64,000 bases of DNA from Nereocystis luetkeana (Eukaryota; Sar; Phaeophyceae; Laminariales; Laminariaceae). Every line of letters begins with the position of its first letter. Position 1 is the stretch's first letter. The notes under the pieces are model-generated. The model was given only the letters and a program-made list of their open reading frames with translations, was not told the origin of the DNA and did no database searches. The stretch lies in assembly GCA_031213475.1 (NCBI GenBank), contig JARUPZ010000020.1:5505858-5569857 (forward strand), in the 5' to 3' direction. Below are positions 49,001 to 63,000 of the stretch, piece by piece. The translations under genes were made by a program, and so were the position numbers.

Positions 49001-51030
49001 AGTTGAAATACCGCCAAGACATTTGAGTGTATCTACAGTATCATGCCATGCCTGCATACCATATCACCATGGCTACACCATCTAACGAACGAGATGAAAA
49101 TGCCCATATACCGTGCTACCCTAGCTACACCACCCCACCAACAAGATGCATACCATACCACAACAAAACCGCTTCACAGATAGTCCATCTACAACTACTG
49201 CGGACAATGCGTGCCGGGTGTGTCATATCACCGTGGCTGACGAGTAAGTACACCATCCCACCAACGCTACACATATCGCATCCCAATAGCTGGAACTGCA
49301 GGCTTTCTTATCCCCGGGGATAGGGAAACAAACACATAAACAACCCCGGTTTTCACTGATAAGCCACCCGCCAGGTTCGTCACCGGCACCTACCTACTGC
49401 TTTAGGTCACTCTATGCCCATCGCTGGTCTCACCATGCCTGCAGAGGTGGCGCGAGATCGTTCCCACGTCAGCGCCTCCGAGATGTCTATCTGAGGCCTC
49501 TTCGTGGTCTGAAGCATCTCGAACCTCATCAGGGCCACCCCCGCAATGACCTGCCAGCCGCCGGGACGCAACACTTCATAGATCAGATCAGATCAGATCA
49601 GATAGATCCCCATTTCACTACTCGCCCTAAGCGCAGGACGGGTAGGCACAAAACTATGTGCAGGATGCAGGTCTCATTGGTCAAGGCCGGCCTGTTTCGG
49701 CCGCCCGAAAGTTTTTTTTTCTTCTTTTTTTCGGAAAAACGCCACCAAAACACGCGGCGTGACTGTCCCTGCCGACCTCAAGCCCCTCCCAAAGGGATGG
49801 ACTTAGAGTTCGGTCAGGCCTGGGGCCGGGTTGGTCTGGGCCGACGTGTAAGGTTGAAATTGACGACCACTTTTCAATATCTCCAGCAGCTCCTTCGGGG
49901 AAGACAGATTCCTGACTATGTTTTCATCCGCAGGATCTGAATCAAGGTATTGTGTATGTAATACATACCTGGTACAATGTTTTTTAGGGCGGGATCTGCG
50001 GCATACAGAGTCCTGATCCATTCGATCTGCGAGATCTGCATCCAAATATCTAGATGTTGTTTTTGCGGGTGGGATCTGTGTAACACAGCTCTTGCGCACG
50101 TGTTTTTCCCGGTGACATCTGCGCGGCACAGCTCTCGTTACACGACAGATCACAACGGGAAAGGTTGGGTCTATAGATGATCTACAGCAGCACGGTAGAT
50201 GGTCTACAGCAGGATCGTGGTTCTCTACAAGGTGTGCAATGTTTTGACACCAGGGGTTGGCAGCAGCAGCACGCGCGGAGGGGACGGGCATGGGGATGGG
50301 GACGGGTAGGCAGAGCCAGTCGTGGCCGAACAAAAGTTACCAGGAGTAGTTGCGAAATAAATACGGAAATTGCCCGAACCAACTACCATTACTGCTACGT
50401 ACTATCACCGCCACCAACAACAACGGCATCAGCAGCAGCAACCACCCCTACCACCACCGCTACAAAATGACCACGGACTCCTTCGTCAGAGAGTTGATGT
50501 GAGAACAACAACAATCACAACCACCTCCGAAAGCATACAAAATATCATCCCTACTATCAACAACCCAACCTAACCGTCAGCCTAACCCACCACCAACACT
50601 ACCAGACCCCCCCACCACCACCATCACCAATACCACCACCACCATCACCACAATCACCATTCCCCTCCCCCTGCCCCCCCCCCCCCTTCAAACTGTAAAT
50701 GCTCCTATGATATGAAAAGCACCGCCCGCTCCGCCTTGCATCACCTTGCCGCCAAAGTCTAGCTCTTCACGCCCGATAAGTCTCAGCTCGGGCGGAAAGC
50801 TAACACCCCCCCCCTTCCCCCTCCCACCACCGCCCCCACCCCCGCCGCCACCGCCACCACCGCCACCACCACCACCGTCACCGACGCTGCTGGCGCTCCT
50901 GCCGAACCCCACCGAATCTTCCACAAACTGCTTCGGAACTGAGAAAGCCGCAGCGCAGGCTCTGTTGAGTTTCGCCGCTTGGTCGTAACCAGCCTGTTCT
51001 CGATAAACACACACACGAAAAGAGAGAGAG

Positions 51031-51095
<65 letters not shown>

Positions 51096-54000
51096 AGGGC
51101 CCATCAGGGCCAAGCTGGGGGCAAGCTACGGCTAAGCAGGGCCAAGCTTCGAGATCAGCTCAGACACAAAGCAGGGCTAGTCAGGGTCGATCAGGGCCGA
51201 CCAGGGCCAACAAGGGCCAAGCAGGACAATAAGGGACAAGCAGAGCCAATCAGAGCTAAGCAGGGCCAAGCAAGACCAAGCTGTGGCCAATCATGGAAAA
51301 GCAGAGCCAACCAGACAAGGCCAATCAGGGCCAAGCTATACTGTAGGGCCAACCACGGCGAACAACAGTCAATCAGGGCCAAAGAGCGTCAATCAATTCA
51401 AGCGAATCAAGACCATTCGCGGCCAACCTTAGGCCAATCAGAGCAAAAGCGGAGTCAATCAGGGTGAACCAAGGCCAATCAGGATAAACAACAGCCAACG
51501 AGGGCCAATGAGGGCCAAGCAGCGCCCAATCAGGGCCAACAAACAGCAGGGTCGACCAAAGCAACCAGGCTCCACAAGGCTCGACCAGGACCGATTACGC
51601 CCGACCTATAGCCGATCAAAAACCAGGGCAACAAGTCCGAGAGCGAAGTGGTTTGAAAAGGGTGCTGCCGCCAAAGGGGAAATACTGGAGGTACGTAAAA
51701 ATAAAACTACTGGCGAATATACTGGCCGACTTAAATCAGTAGATTACTACTGCCAGTAGACTACTACTGCCAGTACATACTACGCCAGTGCCCAGCCCTA
51801 CTGATAAAGGCATATTTTTTCAACTGGGGAGCTACCGGACCCAGCCAGTATCGTTTGTTTTCACACATGTCTCTTACGTTAACCTACTACCTGGTACCGT
51901 ATATGCATATAGGCCATGGACGGGATTTTGCTCGTCGGCTTACTCCTTTTCGGACCGACAAATAGCGACAAAAAACAATGAATAACTCTAGTCTTACCCC
52001 CCGCCGTCTACGAGCGGCGTGAGGGGTCCGCAAGCACGGAGCAGGATCAGGCTGCGGCCGTGCGGTACAATTCCTTTCACCAACCATTGTAACTCGGGAC
52101 ACCAACCATTGCATCATCCCCCGAATCATCACGCGGTGGTCGTCGCTGTATTCGTCCCTTTGGGACCGTCAACCCCCTCCTCCCCCTGCTCATGGCCAAA
52201 CGACTACGGCCATGCCTGATAACGAGTGCACCCCCCCCCCGGGTGGTCGATGGTCAAATGAGACTAAGGCAAGCAACAAAAATGAGTACGCCCCCCCCCT
52301 CCCCCCCTCCCCCGTCTGAACGATGCCCCGAGGGGGTTGATCAAGCGTACACTTTTCCCTTTTTATCCCTTTTAGGACCGCAGTGCCGTTTTGAGGACAA
52401 ACCACTCAAATTATAAGTAATTTGTCTCCAAAACGAGACTGCGGTACTAAAAGTGATGCCGTTTTTTTTTGTGGTGACACTCTGTCCCGATACACATGGC
52501 CTGTTTCATTGAATATAATAGTACAAACGTTCATTACACTAAGGGACATAGTGGTATATAAAGTTTTCGTCACGTGGTGAGCCTCAGGAAAATTGCAGGC
52601 CTCCACCGGAACATGCGTCAGCGGCAGCAGCAATAACAGCAGCAGCAGCGGCAGCAGCAGCAGCAGCAGCGGCGGCAGAAAAAGACGCGTTCTCACCTGA
52701 AATATCGAATGCGACGAACAGAAGGGCTGCGTCGCGACGATATGGGTCGCGCCGGCCCCAAACTTCCGCGCCCACTCCCCGTACTCTCTCGACCGCAGGA
52801 CCTCCGCGGGAGCGAGATGCACAAGGCAAGGCGCCACCCCAACACCTCCCCCCGCCCCACCACCACCACCACCGCCACCGCCACCACCACCACCCCCACC
52901 ACCACCATCACCAGTGGTGTTAGCGCTGTCCTTAGCGTACAGGCGGTCCCAAGCAGGGTGGGACACAAGCGAAGGGGTGAGCTCCACCGACGGACAGCCG
53001 ATGATCAGCACCGGCGCCCCTGATCGAGGCGGCCCAAGGACCTTGGTGTTCGTAGTGCGTGGGGAGGGGAGAGGGTGGAAGAAATCCGTCCCCGGGGGGG
53101 GGAGAAGGGAAGGGGGGGCAGGGAGGGGGGGTAGAAGAGGCGGTAGCAGATAGATTAGCCATTTGAGGGAAAAAATAAATCGGCGCAAGGGTGCGGTGGC
53201 AGCGAAGAGAGCGACCCCAAATGGGGGGTCGGAGATCGATGCATCTAACATCACATTGACCGCCCAGCCGAAACAGACACACAACCAACCGACAAAATTA
53301 TTAACAACCAACCGAGCGACCAATCAACCAACCAATCAAAACGACCAACCGATACGATTAATCGACCGACCAACCAACCAACCAATCAACCAACTAACCA
53401 ACCAACCAATCAATCAACCAACCAATCAACCAACTAGTCTGGCTATGCGGCGTTTTCAAGCAGAGGCGGCGACGCGCACCCACACGCCCGACGGCGGCAA
53501 ACCTCGAGCCAATAAACTAGGAGCTCCCACTATCTTTGCGTGGCTCAAAGAGGCGTTTAACTTTGCACAGGAGTACGACCACTTTTCAGCGCTCGATTTT
53601 TCCTGAACGGCAAGGTTGCCGAACACGAACACCGTTCAACAAGGTGTTCTCGCAAAAAGGGTCTGGTCGAGAGCCTCTCCGGCGGGGAAAAAAAAAAAAA
53701 AAAAAAAAATGTTCCGACTCTAGCACCCCTCTTTACCGTTGTCAACACAAACACGACCGCCGAAATAGACGACCGCACCCCTCTTTAAACTCGAACGCCC
53801 TTTTACATTTACGGTATGTGCCGTCGCACTTTGCATGTAGCAACACGAGCGTGCCACGATATTTGGCACATACCCCTTTAGCACCGCAGTCCCGTTTTGG
53901 GAACAAACTATTTGAAATTTGACTGGTCTGTCCCCAAAACGGGACTGCGGTTCTAAAAACGACCGCTACGCTGCGCCGCTCTGCACGTGGCTCACCTGAG

Positions 54001-57000
54001 ACGGCCTCACAACCGTTCCGTCTTGGAGGGTGATGTCTTCGCCCTTCTGCAGGTTGCCGAACATTGGGCCCTGCCCGACGTAGTACATGCAGCACAAGGG
54101 GATTGAAGAAAAAAAAACGGTCGGTTGGAGATAGTAAGGAGCAGCGACGAAAGCGTTGGAATGTTAGACGAGAAAAAAAAAAGGCAGAACAAAAGAGAAA
54201 CCAAACCAAAAAAATCAAAACAAAGCAAAAACGAACCAAACGGCGTCCCCGGTGGCTTGGTAGGTGGTCCGCGTGCCTATCAAGATCAATTTCGTGGGTT
54301 CAAGTCTCACCGAGTGCATGCCCGTGGTTTTTTCTTGCAAAAAAGAAATTGATTAGCGGAAAGCGCGAGAGCGTGAGTTAGCTACATTCGATGAAAATCG
54401 ACGAGCAGTGGGAATGCTGAACCCTATGCGCGACAAAAACTAAAGGCACGTACCGGGGGGGGGAAGGGATGACACCTGTGACCACGGCTTGTCTAGAAGC
54501 TCGTTGAGGGTAAAACCTCCCACGAGTAAAGCTGGAAAGTAAAAGTAATGTTGGGAAGAAAAAAAAAAAAAAAAAACTTGGAACAATACCAAAACAATGA
54601 CAACTAGACAACATCAACACTATTATAGGCCAAAACCAAACCTGAACAGAACACAACACACAGGACAAAGCAACAGCGAATGACGTGATAAGAAAAGGAG
54701 AGTTGACACCATACAGCACAAAACAACATAACACAACACAAAACAAAACGAAGAACAAAAAAAAAAATCGAGGAAACCAAAAGTGAGCTCCGCGTCGCAT
54801 CTCGTCGCATGGCGGCAAGTTGGCCTGCACAAGCGTGTGCGCACACGCCCACGTATATTCAATACGCCGGTCGGAGACATAAAATAAACGTCAAAAACAC
54901 TATGGCGGCGGTTTCTTCCGCGAGCTGCGGAAAAAGCCGGGGGCGGACGCTCGAAAATCATTTTGTGCTGTACGACAAACACTCGCGGTTGTACCCTGCC
55001 CTAACTTACCACCCTACCAAACCCTACCGCACCGTACCGAACCGAACCGTACCGTATCGTACTCTACTGCTATACCCTACCCTACCGTACTGCGCCCTAC
55101 CCTGCCAAATGGTACCGTACCGCACTACCTTACCTTACCTTACCTTACCTTACCTTACCATACCAACCTACCGTACCTTACCCTACCCTGCACTTCCGCC
55201 CACCCTACCCTACCATAATCGTACCGTACCGTACGACCCTACCCTACCATACTAACCTACCCTACCCTACACTGCACTCCCGCCCCACCTTAACCTAACC
55301 GAACCTTTTACCCTACCCCACCCTGCCCTTACCATACCCTAGCGAACCCTACCTTATCGTGCCGTACCGTACCCTACCCTACCCTACCGTACTAAACTGA
55401 ACCCTACCGTGTGGTACCGTACCCTACTACCCTACCCTACCCTACCAATCAACCATCCGTACCCTTCCACCCCATCCTACCCTACCTACCACCCTACACT
55501 ATGGCACGCGTTAAAAGATAGCACACACCCTGGGACGAAGTTTCAAGCTGATTTACTCTCAACAGCGGAGAGGGTTCAAACGCAGAGCGATACGTCTTTC
55601 GAAATATCTCGGAGGAGAAACTTCCCAACGCCGCAAGTTTTCGCTGTGTGTGTGTGTCCCCGACCCTAGTTTCGGAGAAACTCGCCTCGGAAAAAATCGT
55701 TCGTGCGGGTGTGTTATCTTGCGGTTATACGGTACCCTACCCTACTCTACCCTACTCTACCCTACCCTACCCTACCCTACCCTACCCTACTCTACCCTAC
55801 CCTACCCTACTCTACCCTACCCTACCCTACCCTACCCTACTCTACCCCACCCTACCCTACCCTACTCTACCCTACCCTACCCTACCCTACCCTACCCTAC
55901 CCTACCCAACCGTAGAGTAGCGCATACCACGTGCTTACCTTCGGAACCTTGAGTTCCAAGGCCTTCCGCACGTCAAACTTTCCCGGCAGAGACGGCGCTT
56001 CGCACACATAGCACACGCACCCTACCGGGCCCTTACTCTCAGCGGCGCCCCCTCCCCCCTCCCCTACCGAGACACGCCCATCTTCTCTACGCATACCCCC
56101 TCCCGCGGCGTCTCCGTCCGGCCCCGCAGGGGGGTCTCCTCGGGCGCGCTTGGGGGGAGGGCTACTGCCGGTCGATCCTCGGGGGTGGGTATTGCCTGCC
56201 GTTGAGGCTGCAGAGGCGGTGGTGGCACCGGGGCCGGGCAGACGGATGGGGACCTGGGAGATACGCATCTGATTGTGCTGGTATGTGGTCTCCGTCTGTT
56301 GTCGGAAAGAAGTGGCGGCCGCGTGAGGGAGGAGGGGGGGGAGTGGGTCAGAGAGGGGGGAAAGGGGAGGGGAGGGGGGAGAGGCGGGGGTTCGGCGACG
56401 TTAGTTCGACATGAAGCGGAATAAATAACCCTTTGAGGACTGCAGTCCCGCTTGGGGGACAAACTACTTAAAAATTTGACTGGTTTGTCCTCAAAACGGG
56501 ACTGCAGTCCCTACAAACTCAAAATAATAATCAGAAACGCCAAGCGCCAAACCCAACCAAACCAATCGAACCAACTGAGCAACTAACAAACCACTCTGAT
56601 TGGCTGCGAGCTCCCTGAGGATCGAGTTGGAAACAAGTTACTCCAGGCGAGTTATCCCCTCTAGAACTACATCCACGTTTTCTTTGGGGCAATCGTTTTG
56701 ACAGTAGCACTGTTTAACGATCTACCGAAAACAAACGACCCACCACGCACCAAGGAAAGGCGGGGGGGGGGGGTTCTATCAGTAAAATCTGTCACCTGTA
56801 CGTAATGCCGGGGATCACTATTGAATAGTCACAACACAATACTCGTACGTATTGCACAATGGTCGTACGTACTGCTGTGTGCAGTAGCACAGCAGTAGTA
56901 TATATTCGCACGGCACGCTTACAGCGCATGTTGACCAACTAATTCAACAACCAAATCGAAACCTCAACTCGACAACCCGTCAACAAACCAACCGAACAAT

Positions 57001-60000
57001 CAACGAGCTAAATCAACCAACCACCAAATAAAACCAACGAACTGAATCCAACAAACTAAACCCACCACACAACCTACCAACCCACGAAGGAACGAGCGAG
57101 CGAACGAGCCAACCAACCAGGAACCCAACCAACAAAACAACCAACCAAGAAACCAACCAACCAACCAACCAACAATCAAACACCCCCTACCTCAGCCCCC
57201 CCTCCCCCCCCCCCTCTTTCCCTCCCCCCTCCCATCCCAACCCCCCACACCCCCCACCTCTTCCCAACCTCCAAACCTCGCGCACTCATAAAAACAATGC
57301 AAGTTTCGTGTCACAAAAAGCACACACACACAGCAGACGAAGGGCAACGCGCGGGAGCAAACAAAAAACACTCACCCTAACAGCCTCCACACCGACGCGA
57401 AAATCGTCCCGCCTTATGAAATGCCTCGTGGCCCTATAGAACTCCGACAGCCCCGGAGGACCGTGGAGGGTCAGCGAATGGGAGCCGTCGGTGGTGGCCG
57501 CTTTCTCGCCCCGCCCTCCCTGGGTCGCGTCGTGCGCATTTGGCGCCTTATTTTTTATGTCAGACAGAGTAAGCACTAGACCTTTTTTTTTCGGTCGGGG
57601 TCGGGGAAAGTTCCAGTAAAAATTCCGGCACCGGTCGATCGTCGGGAGGGAGAGAGGGAAGCGGGGGGGGTGCGGCCGGACGGACGGACGGGGGGGGTTG
57701 AGGTATCACTTTCGAATAAGCCACACCTGTTTTTTTTTTCAAGTTGAATAGATAAACCTGGTGTAACCTAAAACAGGACTCGTCTGTCAGGAAGAAACCG
57801 TGAGGGGTGTGAACACCGATGCACCACGATGACAGCTCACGTCGAGGCATGGCACGTCTCGAAAAGCATGTTATGGCGTGCACGCACTGCTGGTGCACAC
57901 CAACATTACTACGAAAAAATACCCTTCCGCAAGCCGTTCTTGCCTCCAACGCGCAGTAAGCTCCCACCAACCCACCCCTGAGAGCCGCTGTGGGCACACG
58001 ACACTCCCAACTCGATCGTTCATTGGCTCAACATATCCTTCCTATCTATTACGCACGGACGGTGTTCATCAGTGCCGCCGTTCAACATCGTGAGATTGAG
58101 ACATCACAAAATTGGACACAACAAGGGGGGGGGGGGCGGGGGTTTGGGTGGGAGATGAGGGGTAGCAGGTGGGGTGGGCTAGGGCTCTCGTTAACAGGCG
58201 CGACGAGAGAAAACGAGAGACCGGCATCGTTCGTGGCTTTCCGGGTAGAGGGTGGCGGGCGCACGGGGGTGGGGAGAGGGTGGAGGGGGGGGGGGCTGGG
58301 TCGACAAGAAACCACTGCATTTGTGTTGCACTGTCCTTGAAAAAAAAAAATGATATTGCCAAAAATCGACAACAAAGACACTGGAACCACGTCTGCCGCC
58401 GTTTTTTTTTTTTCGGGAGCTTTTCGTTTTTGTGCTCCAGCTCCGAACGTTTCCATCGAGCCAAAAATTGGCGGGGCAGACATGAGCTCCTTGGTGCACT
58501 CCCGTGAGTGTGCCAAAGCGACAACACTTTTAGTGTCCTCCTTCATACCGGACCTCTTCGCTGAAGTTTGAAAATGTGGTTCCAGGCGCTTGAACTTTCG
58601 TTTTTTTGTACTGTAGCCAAGTATTATTCGTCTGCTGTAGAACAAGAAGGAGAAACGTACTCGCAGCCTCTGGGTTCTCCTCCTTCGTTTAACAGCAGAA
58701 CAAAAAAAACTGGCGACAGTACAAGAAACTGAAAATTCAAGCGCCTGGAACCACATTTTCAAACTTCAGCGACGAGGTCCGCCCCGAAGGAGGACACCGA
58801 AGGTGTTGTCGCTTTGGCTGTGCACCAAGGCTCATGTCTGCCCTGCCAAATTTAGGCTCGATGGGCACGTTCGGAGCTAGAGGAGACAAACGAAAAGTCC
58901 TCGGAAAAAAAAAAAACGGCGGCAGACGTGCTTTCTTCCAGTGTCTTATGTTGTCGGGACTTTTTTCTGTGTGTTTCGTGGGCAGTGCAACACAGGTGAT
59001 GAGCGGTTCAAGATACGAGAGCGGCTGCTCAAGCTATCAAGGACTTGACTTCGGACACTTGTTTTAATTCGGCTAGCTCTCTGGGCTCCACTCTCGACAA
59101 ACACCTACATATAGCACCAGGGGCGATCCCGAGGTGGTGTTATAATCCTTTTCAATTACCGCAAAACACATCCCACGCAAAATCCCAAGCGGCTTTATCC
59201 CCCCCAGCAAACGTGGGTGTAGGGGAAGCTCTAAAACGAGGGGGGGGGGGTGAAACTAACGGCACGTGGCTTGACAAAGGATGCATACACACGTCGCAAA
59301 AAAAGACTGCTCGACCTCCCACCGATCGTTCGACGCTACTGTGACACGATGTATGGGCACCAACGCTTCGGCCAAGGTATCCCTGGGACTGAGGAATTAT
59401 AGTTGTCCAATGTCACCGGGAATAGCACTTGTGTTTTTGCGTTTGTTTTCGTTGTGCGCCTAGGCCATGCGATACAGACACATAGCTTACCGGGTTGCGC
59501 TATTTTTACGGGGGACCATAGTAAATAGGACCTACGGTACACACAAAAAAACTACATATTTCCCCACTTTTACCAACAATATTTGGTCCTATTTACTATG
59601 GTCCCCCGTAACAACTAGTTTCTCTCAAAGTAAGCTTCTGGGTACAAAGGTACAATGGACCTTCCGAACTGAAAAGCACCGAGAATATATTCTATGGATA
59701 CTACTACGGGGGACCATAGTAAGTAGAACCAAATATCGTTAGTAAAAATAGGGAAATATATAGGTTTTTGTCTAACGTAAGTCCTATTTACTATGGCCCC
59801 CCGTAATAGGTGCCGTCTCCACCGAAGCACCGCCTCATCTACCAATAGGGGGAAGCACTCCGAAAGCGACGACAAGCAAAGAGAGCCACAGCAATGGCAC
59901 CGCATAGCTATATATATATATATATATCTTGGATTGCATAAACAAGTGATACAGACAGATATATACATGGGTACAAAAAACGCCTTTGAAGGGGGAAAGG

Positions 60001-63000
60001 GGATGGCGCGGGGGAGGCTCACCAGGCAAGCCTCCCAAGGTGTCAGAGTTGAGGTGCGTGTAGAAGGCATGCTCCGTCTTTGCAATGCGAATGCCGTGCT
60101 CCATGCAAATCCGCTGGGTGCCTTCGCCAGTGTTGAACAGAAACCTGCGTGTGAAGTATGAATAGTCGTCAGGGAGGCATCCAATTCGGGCAGTCAGCCG
60201 CGAACGCTCGTACTATTAATAGTGCTTGTTGTGACTCGCGCTCGAGAAGGTTTATAATATTGGCGCGAACCAAGGCTAAGGTTGCTGGCTGGCTGGCTGG
60301 AGCCGATAAATAGTTGGCAGTAACGCTCGGTCAGTCGAGAGGGAGGAGAGGTTGGAAGGGGGAGGGGGGGGGAGGGAAGGAGGTAGTGAGGGGGTGAGGG
60401 AGGGAGCGAGGGCGGGAAGGATGGAGGGAGGGACGGAGGGAGGAGGGAGGGCTGGATGAAGGGAAGAAAGGGGGTAGGAAGGGGGGGAGGGGGGAAGAGA
60501 GGGAGGGGGCGAGGGGAGCAGGAGGGAGGGGGGGGTGGAGAGAGAAAGGAGGGAGGGGGAGAGGGAGGGAGGGATCGGGGCACCTTTGCGCTCGAGCGAA
60601 GTTCAACCACAGCAGTACCGTTTAACACGCAAGATCACACACCCTGGGACGATTTTTCAAAGCAAATTTCCCCGAAATAAGGGGGGGGGGGGGTGCACGT
60701 CCAGAGGAAATGGTGGCTTCGGAAATATCCGGTCGAGATGTTCCCATAGACGCATCGCTCGGCGTTTGTTTGCACTCTCCACGTTGTCGATAAAATCAGC
60801 TTGGAAACCCGTCGGCATACTGCTTGCCCCCCTTGGCGTGCACTGGGTTGAGTGATACTGCTGCTGCAATGGACGAGGACGCAGCGCAGCAATGATAGAA
60901 GACAGGCCCACGGGCGGGGCGGCAAAATACACCCACGAACGACGGCGGGCGAGGTCATACGCACCGCCCAGTGGCCAGCAGCGCGTACCAATCTGCCCAG
61001 GCATTATTAAATAGGGCAAGTGTAGTCTTAATGTAAGTACCAAAACGGTCCCTAGGTTTACTGACACAATAATCACGCACGCGGAGGTACCCCTTGGTTG
61101 GTTAATACCGACGTTTCGGGGTGTCTCATTGGTCAACAAAACACACGCGTGTGTGCACCCTGCTCCCCTTCCCACCCCGACCTGATTTCGCTTGGACCTG
61201 TGAGTCCTCCAAGCTGGCCCTGGGTTGTATAATTACGATTAGCCGCCGGAAGGGCCGAACCAAGCACCTTCTGATCCCACTCCGACCAAAGGGTCGAGGG
61301 TCGGCCACAGCGCCACACAGCCAAGCACAGCCAGCAAACAATTCAGTCGAACAAGCTCTGAACTACTCGCGGTTGTCGACTCGTCGACCCTGGTAGCATG
61401 CATGCAGGGGAGTCATCGGCCACTACAGTACAAACTCATCCCGGGGGAAATAATGGAAAACGCGCGGACCGTTATCACGAACTTAGTAAGGTAGAGTATC
61501 GACCGATCGGTTGAACTCACAGCTGACGTGCCTTTTTTTGTTTCTTTATTCTTGAAAAAAAAAAAAATGCCTGTGAAATGGCTTGTTGGCAGAGATGCAG
61601 CGTGGGGAGCACAGCCGTCTGCCGCTCACAGCAGTGCCGTCTGCCGCTCACAGCAGTGCCGGTATGGTCGTCTGGCGCATCATATCATACCGGCAGCACT
61701 ATGCGAGCACAGGGACCAATACTGCTGCACCCTCATTGTCACCGCCATCTGCAACTTGAGACTATTATACACACTTTTAATACCGGTACTCTGTCCACGC
61801 ACAGACACAACCGGTATAATACTACTGCTGGTGCCGTAGTGCAGGCTCGACGACCCGAGAGCTGGTCTGGTAGCACAGCCATGTACGACGGCTGCTCCGG
61901 CGTAAAAGTGCAAGTAGTGGACGGTTCAAAGTGTAAATAAGGTTGATTGACACGATGGGTCGTTGTGGTATGGTCAGAGGGTAGACTGGTTCTGGGGTGC
62001 GGTTGGTTGTGGAAACAGCGATTCGAAACAGAGCCCTCTCTTTGGGTCCACGGCCCAGGTTCTGGGCAGAACACTCTCGATCTCACGTCAGTTGTGGAAT
62101 CGGAGAAAGCACTCGCTACCATTCGACAGAGAAGCGCGTGGGTGGTGGGCTAGAGTCCGAGACAAAGGCACAGGAAATATCCTTGGTCTGTGGAGATATA
62201 GAGCGTTGCCATCATGAGCCAGCACTGCCAATGTGCAACCTGGAGTGAAGAACACAAGGCTGGCGTGCCGTCGTTTGCCTTCGCGTACCTTTCATGGGTT
62301 GTCCCGAGGACCACGCAAGCGGAGGAGTCAGGTGTCTCCACACTAGCGAGCTGAATCCAGGCTGCCATCTCCTACTCCTGTGGCTCTGGCAGGCGCTGGT
62401 CGCTGCTGCTGGGTTGCTCGTTGCTCGCTGGCTTGCTGGAGGGTGGAGGGATTCCGAGAAACGAGAAGAACGCTTCAATACCTCTATAACACCGTGTATC
62501 GGTGTAACGGCAAAATCAGAAGTATTCAAATATTGAACACGACGAGCTCACGAGTCATGGGTACGTACAAGTGTACGGGTACGAGTACAGAAGCAGTGCG
62601 AGTACGTACGTACTGCTGCTGTGCTGCTGTGCACGGCTGTAGGATTTCTCGTACGTGCATAAATAGTGAGGATCGTGATGAGCATAGAACACGCGCGACC
62701 TATATTTTTTACTTTCAGTTTGCACTAAGAAATGAGTAAACTCGTCCAGGCCAGGCGACACGTACGTATGATACACCTGCTGTACGATATTCACGTACGT
62801 ACGGTACACCTCAGCTTGCTGTACGATATTCGATAAAACGAAACCCCTACGTAACTTACGCGCGCGAAAGACGGCTGATTGCTGGGAACAAGCCCAAAAC
62901 AATGATACAGGGTCTCACGTGACAACTACTTACGCGTGCTAGTACCGCATCAGATGAAAGACCCAACCATATACCTTACCTTGAGACATGAAAAGGACGA

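Larger units (their letters stand above)
46037..49433. other. tRNase Z intron (3.4 kb) with MITEs, no exon recognised
   Basis: Contains G runs at 46080-46110 and 46885-46918, three TA-MITEs and a diverged repeat pair. Short frames in it carry no ELAC2 motif. Confidence 0.65.

Noticed and set aside
49800..49935. Minus-strand frame NLSSPKELLEILKSGRQF as a tRNase Z exon
   Set aside because: No usable donor follows and no family motif is present; the flanking exons join in phase without it.
55648..55952. YPTLPYPTLP repeat protein
   Set aside because: (TACCC)n satellite; all three frames are open for the same reason.
60657..61175. 172-codon minus-strand frame upstream of the GEGTQR exon
   Set aside because: Part of it is the CACCCTGGGACGA dispersed repeat; no tRNase Z similarity and neighbouring exons join without it.
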